From Takakia lepidozioides (taxonomy: Eukaryota > Streptophyta > Takakiopsida > Takakiales > Takakiaceae), in NCBI GenBank assembly GCA_030704615.1, contig CM060734.1:2606001-2670000 (forward strand): 64,000 bases of DNA, given 5' to 3'. Position numbers and translations under genes: made by a program. Shown one piece after another: positions 10,956 through 22,309 of this stretch. Position 1 is the stretch's first letter. The number at the start of each line of letters is the position of its first letter. The notes beneath the pieces are model-generated. The model did not search any database, had not been told where the DNA came from, and saw nothing but the letters and a program-made list of their open reading frames with translations.

Positions 10956-11261
10956 ATGCTGGAGAGGGTGGAGCAAGACTACAAGGACATGTTTCCTTTT
11001 GGGTTTGAGGCGACCCAGGACGTCAAAGTTTCCACGATGGAGCTTGCTCCCAGGGATATGGTGTACAGGCCCCTAAATGTGAAGCACAAAGACAAAGTCA
11101 AAGCGCGTTTTTACCAGCTCCGGGTGTTTGACTCCAAACATCCAGTTTATTTGATTCCCGTAAACCCCGAGAAGCCTATGGAGGTTTCTAATTCGAAACC
11201 TCGAAACTGGAACGAGGTGGAAAGAAGAAACAAAAGGAGGAGATGGATCCCGCGTTCATGA
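10956..11261 (+). CDS. Unknown transposon-associated protein fragment
   Basis: A 101-residue frame starting MLERVEQDYKDMFPFGFEA with a basic end (RRNKRRRW). Further in-frame-like sequence continues to about 11397 in another frame (residues such as GEIYLGSNDRVLSTDDEE), ending at a good donor-like gtaagt at 11401. I do not recognise the family. It sits between two blocks that are contiguous at 56410-57065, so it is an insertion or an extra exon relative to that copy. Confidence 0.35.
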   Translation: MLERVEQDYKDMFPFGFEATQDVKVSTMELAPRDMVYRPLNVKHKDKVKARFYQLRVFDSKHPVYLIPVNPEKPMEVSNSKPRNWNEVERRNKRRRWIPRS

Positions 11262-11419
11262 TAGATAACAAGAAACCCAAGGCTGCAGACATATTCGACA
11301 AAAGGTTCATGTTGTTACAAAAATTGGAGAAATATACCTTGGCAGCAATGATCGTGTGTTGTCCACCGATGACGAAGAATCTGGGCATTCCATAGAAGCC
11401 TGTAAGTTCTCAGGGTAAT

Positions 11420-11800
11420 TGGGGATGACAAGATACTTCAATCGTCAGTTTTCGTGGTTTCGCCATATAGGAAGTTTGCCGCTTCCTGGAAAAGAAACTA
11501 CTGATGGTGCCTCTGGGGTCCTTAGCCCTGCCACTGGGTCACAAATCTTCCGGAGTCATCTCCATTTATCCTGCACCGTTAGGAAGTCCTTGCCGCGCCT
11601 TGAAGTCGACGTAACTCGCCTGTTGTCCTAATGCTGCATCCTGTTTTTTCGCGATATCTCATCGCCGTACAAACTACTTCTACAATTGCCAAGACTTCTC
11701 CCGTGTGAGCCTAATGGACTTGAGAGAGGGGAGAACAGATAGATCGCAACCTATATTTCAAACAGCCACCGTGTATGTTTGAACAGATCCAACTGCTGTT
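11420..11800 (+). repeat. Dispersed repeat, copy 1 (right block)
   Basis: Aligns by eye with 56696-57065: shared 'ggtttcgccata', 'ccctgccactgggtcaca', 'caattgccaagact' and 'agatcgcaa'. Together with 10715-10945 it forms a repeat in which only this copy carries the intervening ORF. Confidence 0.55.
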
Positions 11801-11924
11801 ATGGGTGACGAACTGGTTTTTTGAGCGACAGATACCTAACCTCACATGGCGTTCCCTAACCCTCCTTTGCTATTCGGCCTACATTTACTTGATACTCTGT
11901 TGATTTTACATGTCATACTTGCAG

Positions 11925-12126
11925 GCTGATGCCCCAGGGGATGAATCTGCAGTAGTCATGAAGACCATGTTGCTTGACATGGATAAGTATGATAAAAAGC
12001 ATCTTGCAGCACAGGCATAATTAAGAGAATTGAAGGAGTCATTTGTCAATACAAAATTGGAGGCCTGGGACGAGAGGAAGTACAGTGAGAAAGACAAAAA
12101 CAATGGGGTTGGTCTCCTCTATGGAT
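11925..12126 (+). pseudogene. Exon-like fragment of unknown protein, one stop
   Basis: It follows an acceptor-like tacttgcag. The frame reads ADAPGDESAVVMKTMLLDMD, reaches TAA at 12018, and continues LRELKESFVNTKLEAWDERK. CAA to TAA would explain the stop. No family is recognised. It probably belongs with 10956-11261 and the frame at 12151-12531 as parts of one decayed transposon gene. Confidence 0.3.
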
Positions 12127-12150
12127 GATAGTGATAACTGAGCGTCTCGA

Positions 12151-12531
12151 TTGTTTGAACACTACTTGCTGGACTCATTCAGAGGAAGAATGCGACTATC
12201 TCATGAACCTGTGGGTAGGCGAGGTGCAGACATAAATGACCCGGCCACATCCCCAATGATCATGAGATTGATTCGCATCATGTGCATGACCCAGATCGAC
12301 GTTCTGTTCCCTATTTCAACCATGTTCGAGAGTTGTTTTCCAAGCATGCTTGAAGCTCTCACAGACAGTGAAGTTGGGCACAGGTGTGTTCGAACGTCGA
12401 CCCATGCATTGCTAAGTGTTGGATCTCTCTTATTTGGCAATATGTCAGACCCCATTCATGCCAAGGCAGAGCTGGACAAAGATGTCGCTGCTCTCACCGA
12501 AAATTTTGAAATCGAACGGAACCGTGCATGA
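12151..12531 (+). CDS. Hypothetical protein fragment
   Basis: A 126-codon frame (TTG first codon; no convincing ATG start) with residues such as RLIRIMCMTQIDVLFPISTM and a C-terminal acidic/basic stretch. It is in a different frame from the exon-like segment just upstream. It may be the next part of a frameshifted transposon gene. No homology recognised. Confidence 0.25.
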   Translation: MFEHYLLDSFRGRMRLSHEPVGRRGADINDPATSPMIMRLIRIMCMTQIDVLFPISTMFESCFPSMLEALTDSEVGHRCVRTSTHALLSVGSLLFGNMSDPIHAKAELDKDVAALTENFEIERNRA

Positions 12532-12539
12532 CACTATTT

Positions 12540-14050
12540 CTGTGATATATGAGTAGTCGGTAACATGACAATATCATATCCTGATCATTTCAATACGTTT
12601 GCTCCAGAGACCGCGACGTCAGGGCGGCCTTGGATAAATTTCAGAACGGCCTCAAGCAGCGGGAGGATATATGGATTGGTTGGATGCGCATTTCTCCAGG
12701 TTCTGTGGCCATGGCGAGTACAGAAGCGGAAAAACCTACATGAGGCACTTATAGTTCTTGCACTTCCACATCCGGGCTTGCTGAATTCGCAGATGTGTCT
12801 TGGGCGTCTTCAACCACTGTCAATGTCCTGGGATTAGAATTTTCAATTTTGACTTGTATCCCGTCAACCACAAGAGGGACTTCAGCATCAGCAAGGGCAG
12901 GTTGTTGTGCAGCAGGTGGATGAACCTGCACATTGCGGGTCACCGTGCGCCAAATAGCTTCATGCGCATGTACAGATGCAGGATGATTAGTACTGTACAT
13001 GTCTTCCTGTCCATTGCGCAGACATTTTGCCACAACGCATGCAATGTGTTGCGGACGTGGTTTGTCGCTTCATGTAGGGCATCATCTTCAAATGTATATT
13101 CCTCGCCTGCACATCATTGCACAAAGTCAGAATTGCAAGACGTAAAAGGCTTTACAAATGGGCAAGTGCATAGTGCAATGAAAATGATGATTGAGGAAGT
13201 TCCCACCACAACAACCGTGAACACGAACATCCATAATGGTGACGATCTTCTTTTCCCTCACATTGACTTCCCTGGGGCATTGACGCAAATGGAGATGCAA
13301 TTGCAGGAATCACAGGTTCTTATTTCTGATCCTCCAATCCTTGCCCATCATCCTCCACCGCATGCATGTTCCCCCATGACTCCTGCCCCTGTCCGCCTTA
13401 AATTTTCCCCAGAAGAAGGCAAACATGACATGGCAGGTGCTCTCACAGTTGTAAGGTCATCCTGGCACCGGCTCCTTTTGGACCATTCAAGTCCATTCAA
13501 TCAGCTACAACATAGACCCCATCACTTCATTCCCTCCCCTCCCAAGCCCCTGAAGTTGTGCTTATGGGGTGAGCCATATAGCACGTTGGCCTGAAGGCGG
13601 TTTGATGGGGATGTAGTTGGAAGCGTGGCGGCAGGGTGCAAGGTTTCTCCAACATCTAAAGCTCAAACCAATCGCATTCCAGAACTTCACAATGCTCATG
13701 AATGCCACATCTCCACCAGCATCAGCCAAAGAAGCTCAGTTGCCACTACTCGATGCGCAGAGCTCGAAGGTTGACAAAACAAAGGGGGCAAATGCAAAAC
13801 CTGCATATAGCAGGTATATGTTGCATCATTTGCATGACATGACATAAAGTACTTTCAGTTCTAGGATCTCTCAATTGTAGTAAATTTGGATATATCCACC
13901 ATGTAAACTAATATGTGTATCCCATTTTTATGTGTGCAGCTTACATGAAGGCATGTAGGCCGTACTGCGAGTCCAACAACGCCATCAACCCCTCTTTTCT
14001 TCCTTCACATGGTATAATTCGGATCTGTGTCATAGTGTAATGGTCCGTAA
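12540..14050. other. Low-confidence ORF remnants, no recognised gene
   Basis: A plus-strand frame at 12800-13594 is long but has an unconvincing composition. A minus-strand frame at 12749-13033 (QVHPPAAQQPALADAEVPL) looks more protein-like. Neither matches a family I know. Likely degraded transposon sequence. Confidence 0.3.
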
Positions 14051-14224
14051 CAACGTTGGAATACTGCCTACAAGAATGCAGCAATTTCCTTAGTGCTTTT
14101 CAATGGTTGTTGTACTGTTCTATGTCAAACGGAGAGCTTGTATTGCATGAATATTGTGTGGTCTACAATTCTGTATGGACCACCACATTGGTTCAAACTA
14201 TTTCTCATACTCTAATTATTTTTC

Positions 14225-14557
14225 AGGAGACAACATGGAGAACGGTGTAGGAGAAGCACCGATGTGTACTGGTTCTTCACAAATATACCGCATAAGCAAG
14301 TGCCACTGCGCCTTGAAGATATAGACAATTTTGTGAACCCGGCGGGTTGGACTAGTGATAGGATGATTGATTTCTGGGTTGCATCAAAAGGCTTATCACT
14401 TCCTCAACATGTTTGTACTAAATATCTTGCTTTACATTCGTTTGCTTGGATTGGACTTCAAGAGCATTGTCTCAAGCATTGTAGTGATGCTAACACTAGT
14501 AGGAATCGCTACTTTTCCAACCCGACTCGCAGTTGTGACGCTGTCCGAAACCACTGA
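14225..14557 (+). pseudogene. Possible Ulp1/C48-like protease N-terminal fragment
   Basis: After an acceptor-like tttttcag the frame contains PLRLEDIDNFVNPAGWTSDR followed by MIDFW. This recalls the 'L-x-x-x-D-hydrophobic...W-hydrophobic-x-D-x-hydrophobic-I-x-F' entry motif of Ulp1-type cysteine proteases, which are often carried by plant MULE and CACTA elements. No catalytic His-Asp-Cys is visible, so this is a weak, partial call. Confidence 0.25.
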
Positions 14558-15004
14558 ATCTATGACTCACAAGTAAAGTCCACTACTTGCAAGTCGTCAC
14601 AGACAATTTCATGCCACGTTGGCATGGCAAATGAAGTAGAGAAGTTGCAAGAACCACTACAGGTTCCACGCCGATTTACAGTCATTTTTGCAGAAATATG
14701 GAAAAATATAATTGATAAATTACTGAAATTGGCAGTTGTTTTAACTACTGCGGGTGTGACCCCTCGGGGCCATTTTTATCATTTGTAATCTAGAGTGCAC
14801 TCTTTCATAATTACAATGACACGCGTCAAAATACTATTGAGTAAAAGACTGTATCTTATCCCCTGATGTGTCAAAGAGGGGACGAGGAAGTGAGAGTGAC
14901 AATTTCACATAACCACCACTGCAAGGCACTAGGCCCGCGATGGCGGAGAGCTTGACAATCAGATATTGAAACGAGCAGGATGTTGATCGTGGCTTCTTAA
15001 TTTT

Positions 15005-15295
15005 CAAATTCTCTCAACTTTGAGTTCCGAAGCTTGGGCTGTAGCACCTTAATATTCAGGTTCTCTTCAACTTCGAGTTCCTCTGCTTTCAGTGTGGCTC
15101 CTCAATGTTCAGAATCTCCTCAACTTTGACTTCCTCTGCTTCATTCGTGGCTCCTCAATGTTCAGAATCTCCTCAACTTCAACTTCATTTGCTTTCATCG
15201 TCACTTCTCAATGTTCAGAATCTTCTCAACTTCCAGTTCATCTGCTTAATTTCACATAGGCTCCTCAATATTCAGAATCTCCTCGCAGACGTAAT
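15005..15295. repeat. Tandem repeat, ~58-60 bp unit
   Basis: Five imperfect units built on 'ggctcctcaatgttcagaa' followed by 'tctcctcaact' and 'cctctgcttt'. The last unit runs into an open frame (to 15635). Confidence 0.75.
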
Positions 15296-15635
15296 CCAAG
15301 CCGGACCATCTAATGTCAGTCTATCTCAGGCACACCCCCCTCCGAGACCTTCTTCGAGACCACCTTCGAATGCGTCCCAACTCCATAAACGACAGATAAC
15401 AGTCCACCCTTTTGTAGGCGATATGCCCATAAACAGGCCAGATATCGTGGATGGTATTCAAGACCGGAGTGGGAGTCGACCTCAGATACATCTGAATTTG
15501 GTTCGAGGTCGCTTGGAGGTTGAAAGGTCTGGACATGGGAGGTTGGATAGGGAGGACGGTTCAAGCACTGATTATGGCAATGGTGGTGAAGTGGAGGGTG
15601 ACTCGGATTTTCAGCCAACGGAGCATCAAAATTAG
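15296..15635 (+). CDS. Hypothetical Pro/Ser-rich protein end
   Basis: The 3' part of a 176-codon frame (first ATG at 15105 lies in the tandem repeat). It is rich in Pro, Ser and Arg (AHPPPRPSSRPPSNASQL) and ends in an acidic tail. No domain is recognised. It sits between a minisatellite and the hairpin array, so it is probably part of a transposon. Confidence 0.25.
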
Positions 15636-15949
15636 GATCTTCTTCGTCCCATCGTCGAAGCAGCAGAAGGGATTGAAGCAAAACAACTTTAGGTAGCAGC
15701 ACATTTTTGTGGACATGTTTAAATTTATGTAGTGAAGTAATACTTGTGTGTTCATTGTGACTATGAGTATTTGTATTGTTGTTGTGTATGTCTTGGGAAA
15801 TAAAATATGTTGCCCATATGTATACCACCCAAATGACGGCCAAGGCATCGTCACTTGCTCGTGTTTGTGTTCGGTGATTTGCTTGTGTAATGAAAAACAA
15901 CTGTGCCAATGCTTCCAACTTTGCACAAAATTGTCAGTTGTCGGTTGTC

Positions 15950-16410
15950 GGTTCTCATGGCGGTCGCATCGAATTGATTTATTGTTCAAACTAGAGCGAC
16001 CGCCAATATGGTAGTCGCTTCCAATTATTTTATTTTATTAAAAGAAGCGACCACATGTAATTGATTCTTTTAAATGAGGCGGCCTCGCTTTTAATTGTTT
16101 TGTTTTTACATGAAGCGACCGTCATTGACGGTCGCTTTTAATATTTTCATTTGAAATGAAGTGACCTCCCTTCTAATTGTTTTTTTTCGAAATGAAGCGA
16201 CCGGCACTGGCAGTCGCTTCTAATTATATTGTTTTTTAAATGAAGCAACATCGTTTTTATTTTTTTTATTTTTTTTATTTTTAAAATGAAGCGACCGCCA
16301 ATGGCGGTCGCTTAAATTGTTTTTTTTAAAAAATTTAGTGACCACCATTGGCAGTCGCTTTAATTCTCTTTCTTTATGCTTCTAAATATTTTAAATGAAG
16401 CGACCGCCCA
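15950..16410. repeat. Hairpin array 1 (gcgaccgcc palindromes)
   Basis: About eight short units, each with a palindrome of the form aagcgaccgcca / tggcggtcgctt around a 1-4 base loop, separated by AT-rich spacers. The copy at 16289-16313 is perfect, with 12-base arms and a one-base loop. Other copies carry compensating or single changes. The same unit recurs at 20305-20390 and 38695-39370. Confidence 0.8.
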
Positions 16411-16424
16411 CCTACACTACCAAG

Positions 16425-17115
16425 AAGAACTACACTGCTCTCTCTCATACGTCATCAATGACAACCAAATGGAAAACAAAATGGGGGCTTCATGGATTCC
16501 AAAATGAGAACTGGTCTCTTATTTGGGGATCGATTTGGATCAAAACACGCCCTACCAAAATATCCGCATTTCTTTGGCAAGTAGCCAACAAAGTATTGAA
16601 GGTTGGAGAGTGGCTGCAATTTCAAGACGCCCTTATTTGTGCTTGCTGTTCTCAGGGAATATTTGGAAAGCATAGAGCATTGTTTGCTTTTTTGTACAGC
16701 CCCTGCCCTGATCTGGCCATTTGTCAAAGCACTCTTGAATTGTGATCCCTTGTCTAAGTTCAGAGTTGTCACCTGCCCTGTGTTCGAAACCCTAAGAGGA
16801 TCCTCTCTCTGGCACATTTGGAAACTAAGATGTAGAAACACGTTCTCGAAAGAGACAACCACAATCTCATCTCTGCTTTCAAATATTTTCTATGCCCTGC
16901 AGACTGAGGCCAAGAAGGCGTGGGCAAAAACGTGTGCAAATATGGAGAGGAACGGAAGGAATGCAGCTGCGATCCATGAGTCATTCCAAAACACTTGTGG
17001 CTGCCAAGGCTTCATATGTTACTCCCATTCGCAGGAACGATGCATCTGGACCGAGCTCCCTCCTGCAGAATGCAGAGATCATCGCACCCCCTTGCACATT
17101 ATCCCCATAATTTGA
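16425..17115 (+). pseudogene. LINE zf-RVT fragment
   Basis: Residues WSLIWGSIWIKTRPTKISAF, then LWQVANKVLKVGEW, then in a shifted frame ESIEHCLLFC and SSLWHIWKLRCRN. This is the reverse transcriptase zinc-binding tail of a plant L1-type LINE, homologous to 3291-3700. One frameshift lies near 16660. It starts directly after hairpin array 1. Confidence 0.7.
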
Positions 17116-17868
17116 GCTTGAAGTTAATTAGAAACATGTCAAACCCACCACTCGCGCTTATAGATCGTACTGGCCATTTTCAAGTCGTATTGGACGCCAG
17201 CCAGGAGCGGGTTGGTTCAGTGAGTGGGGGTTCTGGGTTCATAGCTTTTTGAGGTGAAGTCCAACAACATATTCTGATAGGTGTAAGCAGAGTAGGTTGT
17301 ATGTGTAGAGGGAGGGTGGAGAGTAGCTTGAGAACAAGGGAAGTGATGTTGATGTAAAAGGGGTAAATGGTAAGCTGGGCAGGGGAGATATCCACGACAA
17401 AGAGAACGGTTAATTTTCCATTGAGAATGACAAGGGCCCAAGAGTTGAGAGAGGGGGGAGGTGAGAGGTGGGCCATTGGCTAGGGTTGTCAACCAAGGTA
17501 GTGGGATACTTTGCAGGACTGTGTGGTAACCCTTAGTGGCTCTTGGCTTTCCCATTTTGAGAGCAACCGAGTCTAGGGTTTTGAGAGTTGATTGCAGATA
17601 CCCACATACACGTCATGACCAAATATGAGACCATTGTAAATTTGTTTACAGGGTGAATAACTTCTTCTCCATCACATGAGTGAAAATGTGAAGAAAACGC
17701 TGCTCATGCAATTGAAATTGGCAGATGCCGCACATGTGTATTAATAAAATTGGTGCATATACAAAATTAGCGGAGTGCTATCAGTGTGTTCCAGAAATTC
17801 AAGGTACAACCAAAATCCACATTGTCTATGTACTACATTGCTAGTCATTCAAATCCTAGTCGTCACTG
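17116..17868. other. No gene recognised
   Basis: No convincing frame, repeat or RNA gene is visible in this stretch. Confidence 0.45.
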
Positions 17869-19646
17869 TCAGTCTTCACTTGATGTCGATGAATGGGACA
17901 AGGGATATGATGTTGTGGCCTGATTTGCACTACCAATACGGAGAGCCTGGGACTGTGATCTCGTGGTCAATGAGGGGCCCAATGAGATGTGATCAATGCT
18001 GGCCAGCATCCGCCTACTTTTCGGCAAAAGTTGATTTTCTTCCAAACTCTCACGACATGGCGGAGGTGGATCGACGACAAGTGCTCGGGTTGCATGCAAA
18101 TCCGCAACGAGGCCGCCATATCCGGCCACAGAACACCCGAAACACGATTAAAACGGTCTGTCCATAGTTGCTTCCATTCCTCTACAACTGCCTTGATGCT
18201 ACCCTTGAAACTTTCTAACACCCTCTCGCGGGCCATGTCCCTAACCATTGTGTCGTTCCGACTAAGAGCCTCATTGTATGCCTCCTTCAATTGGCGTTGA
18301 CATATTATAACATATTTCAATTCGGATCGCAACAAATGTCTCCCAATCGATTCTCGGTCATATAATTCGTTCCGTTCCAACACCCATAGAACCTGTGGGA
18401 GCCGGATAAACCCCGCCCTTCTCTGACTCTCGAAATTCTGTACTCACATCGATCAAACATAGATTCCACATCTGCCGAGTTGGTATACCCGGCAAACATG
18501 CTTGATGCGTTGCGGAGATCATTATACATTTGCATGTTATCATAAATGTTATCCACACTATGGTTTGACATACATGCGACACGTTGCAAGGCTGACAGTG
18601 TCCGCTCTACCCGTGCTTCTCTGGAGGCCAGGTGGGTCGCGGCCATCCAATGGCACCCATGCCTGAATCTTCAAAGCTTTTGACAAGCGTCATGCAGTTG
18701 CCATGACAATGTCACGCTCCCTTGTAACACGATCGATATCAGACATGGTATCGGATTGAATGGCTACCCTCGAGCATTCCTCGGTTTCCACTACTGGTTC
18801 TTTTCCTTTTCTCCTTCTCTCATCCGCAATTCGCTGTTCCTCAACCATGGTTTCATCGGCCGCAGGGTCAAGGACGTCCGTAATTTCGTGAATGATGTGG
18901 TCAATACTGCAATCGGGCATTGTAAACTCCGCGGCCATATCCACGTCGTTCGTTCCAGCCTCATTTTGGACAGTGCTTTCATTGTTAGGAGGCGTATTTT
19001 GAAATCTACCCTCCAACTCGGCTATGCACAGTCTTTGTCATTCCATAAGCTCCTCCAGGGTCATGATTCGCTGATCTCTTTCCGCCAGTTGTTCCTCTAA
19101 CGTTCCAGATACTTGTTGCACCGGTGCCTCAGACACGCCCAGTATCATAGCCTGGGGTGTTCCAAACGTGTCGGGGATGTCGACGGAATGGTATTGCATC
19201 GTTGCGTTTCTCTTACTAGCAGTTTGTCAATTCACTAGACGCAACAGTATCACCTCCACGTACAACATAGCTGCCAAGGTGTACGGGATTTGGCCCTTTA
19301 AAAGTGGTTGACCCCACAATGTGCAATGCACATCATTCGCCCTATGTCGGAAATGCAAGTTCGTGCAAGACCTAGACTCTGCGTAATTGTTTCTGGTTTG
19401 CACCTCATGCCTATATCTAGGGCACAATTGATTGATGTGGTACCATTTCACGAATTTTTTGCATCTCATCATCGGCCACCTGAACTCTTCCGGAAAATCC
19501 TCCCAGCCCTCTTCTGCTAGTATACTAGGTTCATCATATACTTCCCAATTCAAGTCATGTCTTGACCCTTTGATTTTCTTAGGGGGCGGTCTATGTTCAT
19601 TGGGCTCATCTCTTCCATGATGCTCATCGTCGTGGCCCTCTGCCAT
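17869..19646 (-). pseudogene. Decayed transposon-associated gene, unknown family
   Basis: Successive minus-strand frames read as one broken gene: 19646-19227 (MAEGHDDEHHGRDEPNEHR..., MRCKKFVKWYHINQL), 19016-18690 (acidic, ending at a TGA that may come from CGA), 18646-18317 (VACMSNHSVDNIYDNM, HRFYGCWNG) and 18383-17967 (LKYVIICQRQLKEAYNEALS). A paralogous MRCDTFVKWYHMNRF motif occurs in the minus strand at 37762-37718. The gene lies between hairpin arrays 1 and 2, and the paralogue lies next to array 3. This suggests one transposon family. Function unknown. Confidence 0.45.
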
Positions 19647-19690
19647 TTTGCAACAATCGGAGCAACACTAAACAAGGTTTAGTAAGAAAT

Positions 19691-19704
19691 AACGGACAGT
19701 TAAA
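19691..19704. repeat. SINE target-site duplication (left)
   Basis: aacggacagttaaa here matches aacggacaattaaa at 19881-19894 with one mismatch, flanking the minus-strand SINE. Confidence 0.8.
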
Positions 19705-19880
19705 AAAAAGTATGACGCCTCCCAAAAAGAGCGTAACTTATGGTGTCACTTGACCCCGAAGGGCTACTGCCTTCCAGCAGGAAGATGGACACCTTCATGA
19801 TACACCAGACGGTGGTTTGAACCCACAACCACATCCAACATGGTATGTGCCCATTACGACTGGGCTACATGCTGGTTGTC
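19705..19880 (-). mobile_element. tRNA-derived SINE, copy 2
   Basis: Same family as at 2614, in reverse orientation. Box B appears as ggtttgaaccc and the box A region as tgcccattacgactgggcta. The A/T tail is at the left. A 14-bp duplication flanks it, so this is a target-primed insertion. Confidence 0.85.
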
Positions 19881-20244
19881 AACGGACAATTAAACACTAC
19901 TGAAGCAAACGTGAAAATGGCTAAGAACTAAACGACAAGTAAACACATGGCGATCTGGAGAAAGACAATACTATTGACCCTAAATCTTTAACCCGAAACG
20001 GGTTTGAATAAGTGCCAGAATAGTTCTTTAAAGCTAATTTTGTAGAATGAAATGATCATGGAAGCCAGAGGAGGGCCTATAGGAGCATTCTGCAACGACT
20101 CACAGAAATTGTGGCAAAACATACCCCCCACCCAGCCAATGGCCTCCTTCTCCACATGACTACGTGTCGTGGAATAGTTACATGCCATGCACACAGAAGT
20201 TGTGTGGAGAGGAAGTGAGGGGAGAATGAGCCTCCCTTGGCTTA

Positions 20245-20390
20245 AACCCCCCCCCCCCCCCCTCCCCCCCGCCTCATTCCTCGGGCCACGCGCAGGGCAC
20301 ACCTTCTAGAAGCGACCACCACCTTGGCGGTCGCTCCATTTACTAAATAAATAAATAAAAGCGACCGCCAGTAATGGTGGTCACTGCATT
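20245..20390. repeat. Poly-C tract and hairpin array 2
   Basis: A C-rich run (about 20248-20272) is followed by two gcgacc(g/a)cca / tggcggtcgc palindromic units (20308-20332 and 20360-20385). They directly abut LINE reverse transcriptase sequence, just as array 1 abuts a LINE fragment. Confidence 0.75.
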
Positions 20391-22200
20391 TACAAAAAAT
20401 GCAGGGATACATGGTATCTCAGTGGAATTCTTCAAAGCTCTTTGGCCAGAGATATCCCACGACTTTGTCTCCATGGCAAATCATCTGTACCAGCAAGCTT
20501 CAGTGCCTCCCTCTCTCTCGCAAGGTGTCATCACCTTGCTGTACAAAAATTGGGACAGAACAAATGTTGCAAATTAACGACCTATTACTTTGTTGAATGT
20601 GGCTTACAAGATTATAGCCAAGGCTTTAGCTCTGAGACTTCAACCATTACTGCCAACGATCATCAGACCAAATCAAACCGGATTCATTAAAGGTAGATAT
20701 ATCTTTGATAATCTCCTATTGGCTCAAGAGCTCCCCGATTATGCATCTAAACCAATCAAGCCATTGCCATGATTCTTCTAGATCTCAAAAAGGCCTTTGA
20801 TAGGGTTGACTGGGCTTACCTCCTTGCTGCCCTAGCTAAGATTGGTTTTCCACCTTCATTTTGCCAATGGGTTAGAATCCTTCTCACCACATCCTCCAGC
20901 AGGGTGATTATCAATGGCTACATTTCATCCTCATTCCCCCTCCGGGCACTTGCAGGCTAGGATGTCTCAGTTTGGACGTCATCGGGCAGTTTTTCAGTGA
21001 CTGTGCGTCATGTTATCTTTCTATTTGTTCACAATAGTTCATCTTTATTATAAAGGACATTGGTTCTTGTATACCACCTACGAGACCTATATAATGTAAC
21101 AATTTTTTCGCAAATTGGATGAACTATAAGAATGCTATGGACTTTTGAATCTGAAACACTATTTTGTCATTGGCACAGTTTTTTGTGCTATGGACTCTAA
21201 AAAACATATCTAAGTGTAACCAATTGTGATAAGGACAAAAAGCCATTTGTAGAAATTGTGCAATGTTTCAATAGGTGAAAGTAGTTTGAAAATCTATCAA
21301 ATTTTGACCAAGCTATGGACTTTTTTATACACCAAAAAACAGGTATTTTTCATTAGTCCATAGGTTATTGTCTTTTGGGTCTTTGGGATATCATCTTTTA
21401 CTGATAAATCTACAAACATATAATCTAGGATGACTAGGTGGTATATGGACAAATGGTCATAGATTCAAAGATTTGATTCCTAAAATTTTTTTCCAATTAA
21501 AGATTACAAATTCTAATAAATAATATCTATAATATTTGGGAGTAGACCCTTTACTAAAGATGTTAAGTATACTATTGTCTATCTTTATAAGAATCAAACT
21601 GAAAACATATGCTCAAAAAATAAAAATAAATTTTAAAAAAAAAAATCTCTCTCATAGACGTCACCATCTGCCGAAAGTGAGACACCCTATCCTGCAACTA
21701 CCCCTCCAAAGATCTGTACGCCAATGATGTCCCTTATCCCCCTTCTTATTTCTCGTGGTAGCAGATTCCTTGGGATACATGTTACAGCAAAATCACCTAA
21801 TCAAAGGCCTTCGGATTTCCAACTACATAACCAGGCAGTACACTTACCTTATAGATTCAATGTTCGTGGATGATACCTTCTTAATGTTGCAGGTTACAAC
21901 AGACAATCTCAATGCCACTGGCCAAACATTGGAGACATTCTGTAGGGCATCCGGTTTCAAGGTAAACTGGAACAAGACAGCTGCCCTGTTGGTGGGGGGC
22001 CTCTCAGCCTCCTTGCTTGGAGCAAACCCCACATGGGGAGTAGAACAAGGCCTTAAATGGCTGAAAACAGGGGAAACAACAAAGCTTCTCGGTTATACCT
22101 TCGGCATAGGTCTCACTGACAGTCAAAAGTTTTCCCCAATGCTCACCAACTACAAAAGGAACTTGGCATTTTGGGGTTCCAAACATTTATCTATTACGCT
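20391..22200 (+). pseudogene. LINE reverse transcriptase, split by a DNA transposon
   Basis: Fragments follow the RT order: GISVEFFKALWPEI, VITLLYKNW, RPITLLNVAYKIIAKALALR, PNQTGFIKGRYI, MILLDLKKAFDRVDW, then (after the insertion at 20944-21700) RQ-stop-CPLSPFLFLVVAD, FVDD at 21863-21874 (the catalytic F/Y-x-D-D box), and SGFKVNWNKTAAL, LLGYTFGIGL. Stops at 20575 and 21725 and a frame change near 20770 show it is dead. FVDD instead of the usual FADD is a minor variant. No endonuclease part is visible. Confidence 0.85.
20944..21700. mobile_element. hAT-like MITE inserted in the LINE
   Basis: A 757-bp insertion flanked by cccctcc (20937-20943 and 21701-21707). An eighth base may differ. Inverted ends: left acttgcaggctaggatgtct and the reverse complement of the right end agttgcaggatagggtgtct. 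Removing it and one duplication rejoins the reverse transcriptase frame exactly. It has no transposase, so it is non-autonomous. The hAT guess rests on duplication length. Confidence 0.65.
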
Positions 22201-22309
22201 GGGGATCTCTCGGCTGAATGACATTTGCCAACCAATAACGAACGGTCGTCTTCCAAACAAATTTTGCCTAGTCTCGTATTTGATAATCATTTCTATCTAC
22301 GTATGAACA

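Noticed and set aside
12800-13594. 264-codon plus-strand protein
   Set aside because: Lacks domain-like segments. Part of the opposite strand looks more protein-like. Likely a chance open frame.
15950-16410. CRISPR array
   Set aside because: The repeats are palindromes with variable arms and AT-rich spacers in a plant-type genome. Repeats and spacers are not of constant length, and there are no cas genes.
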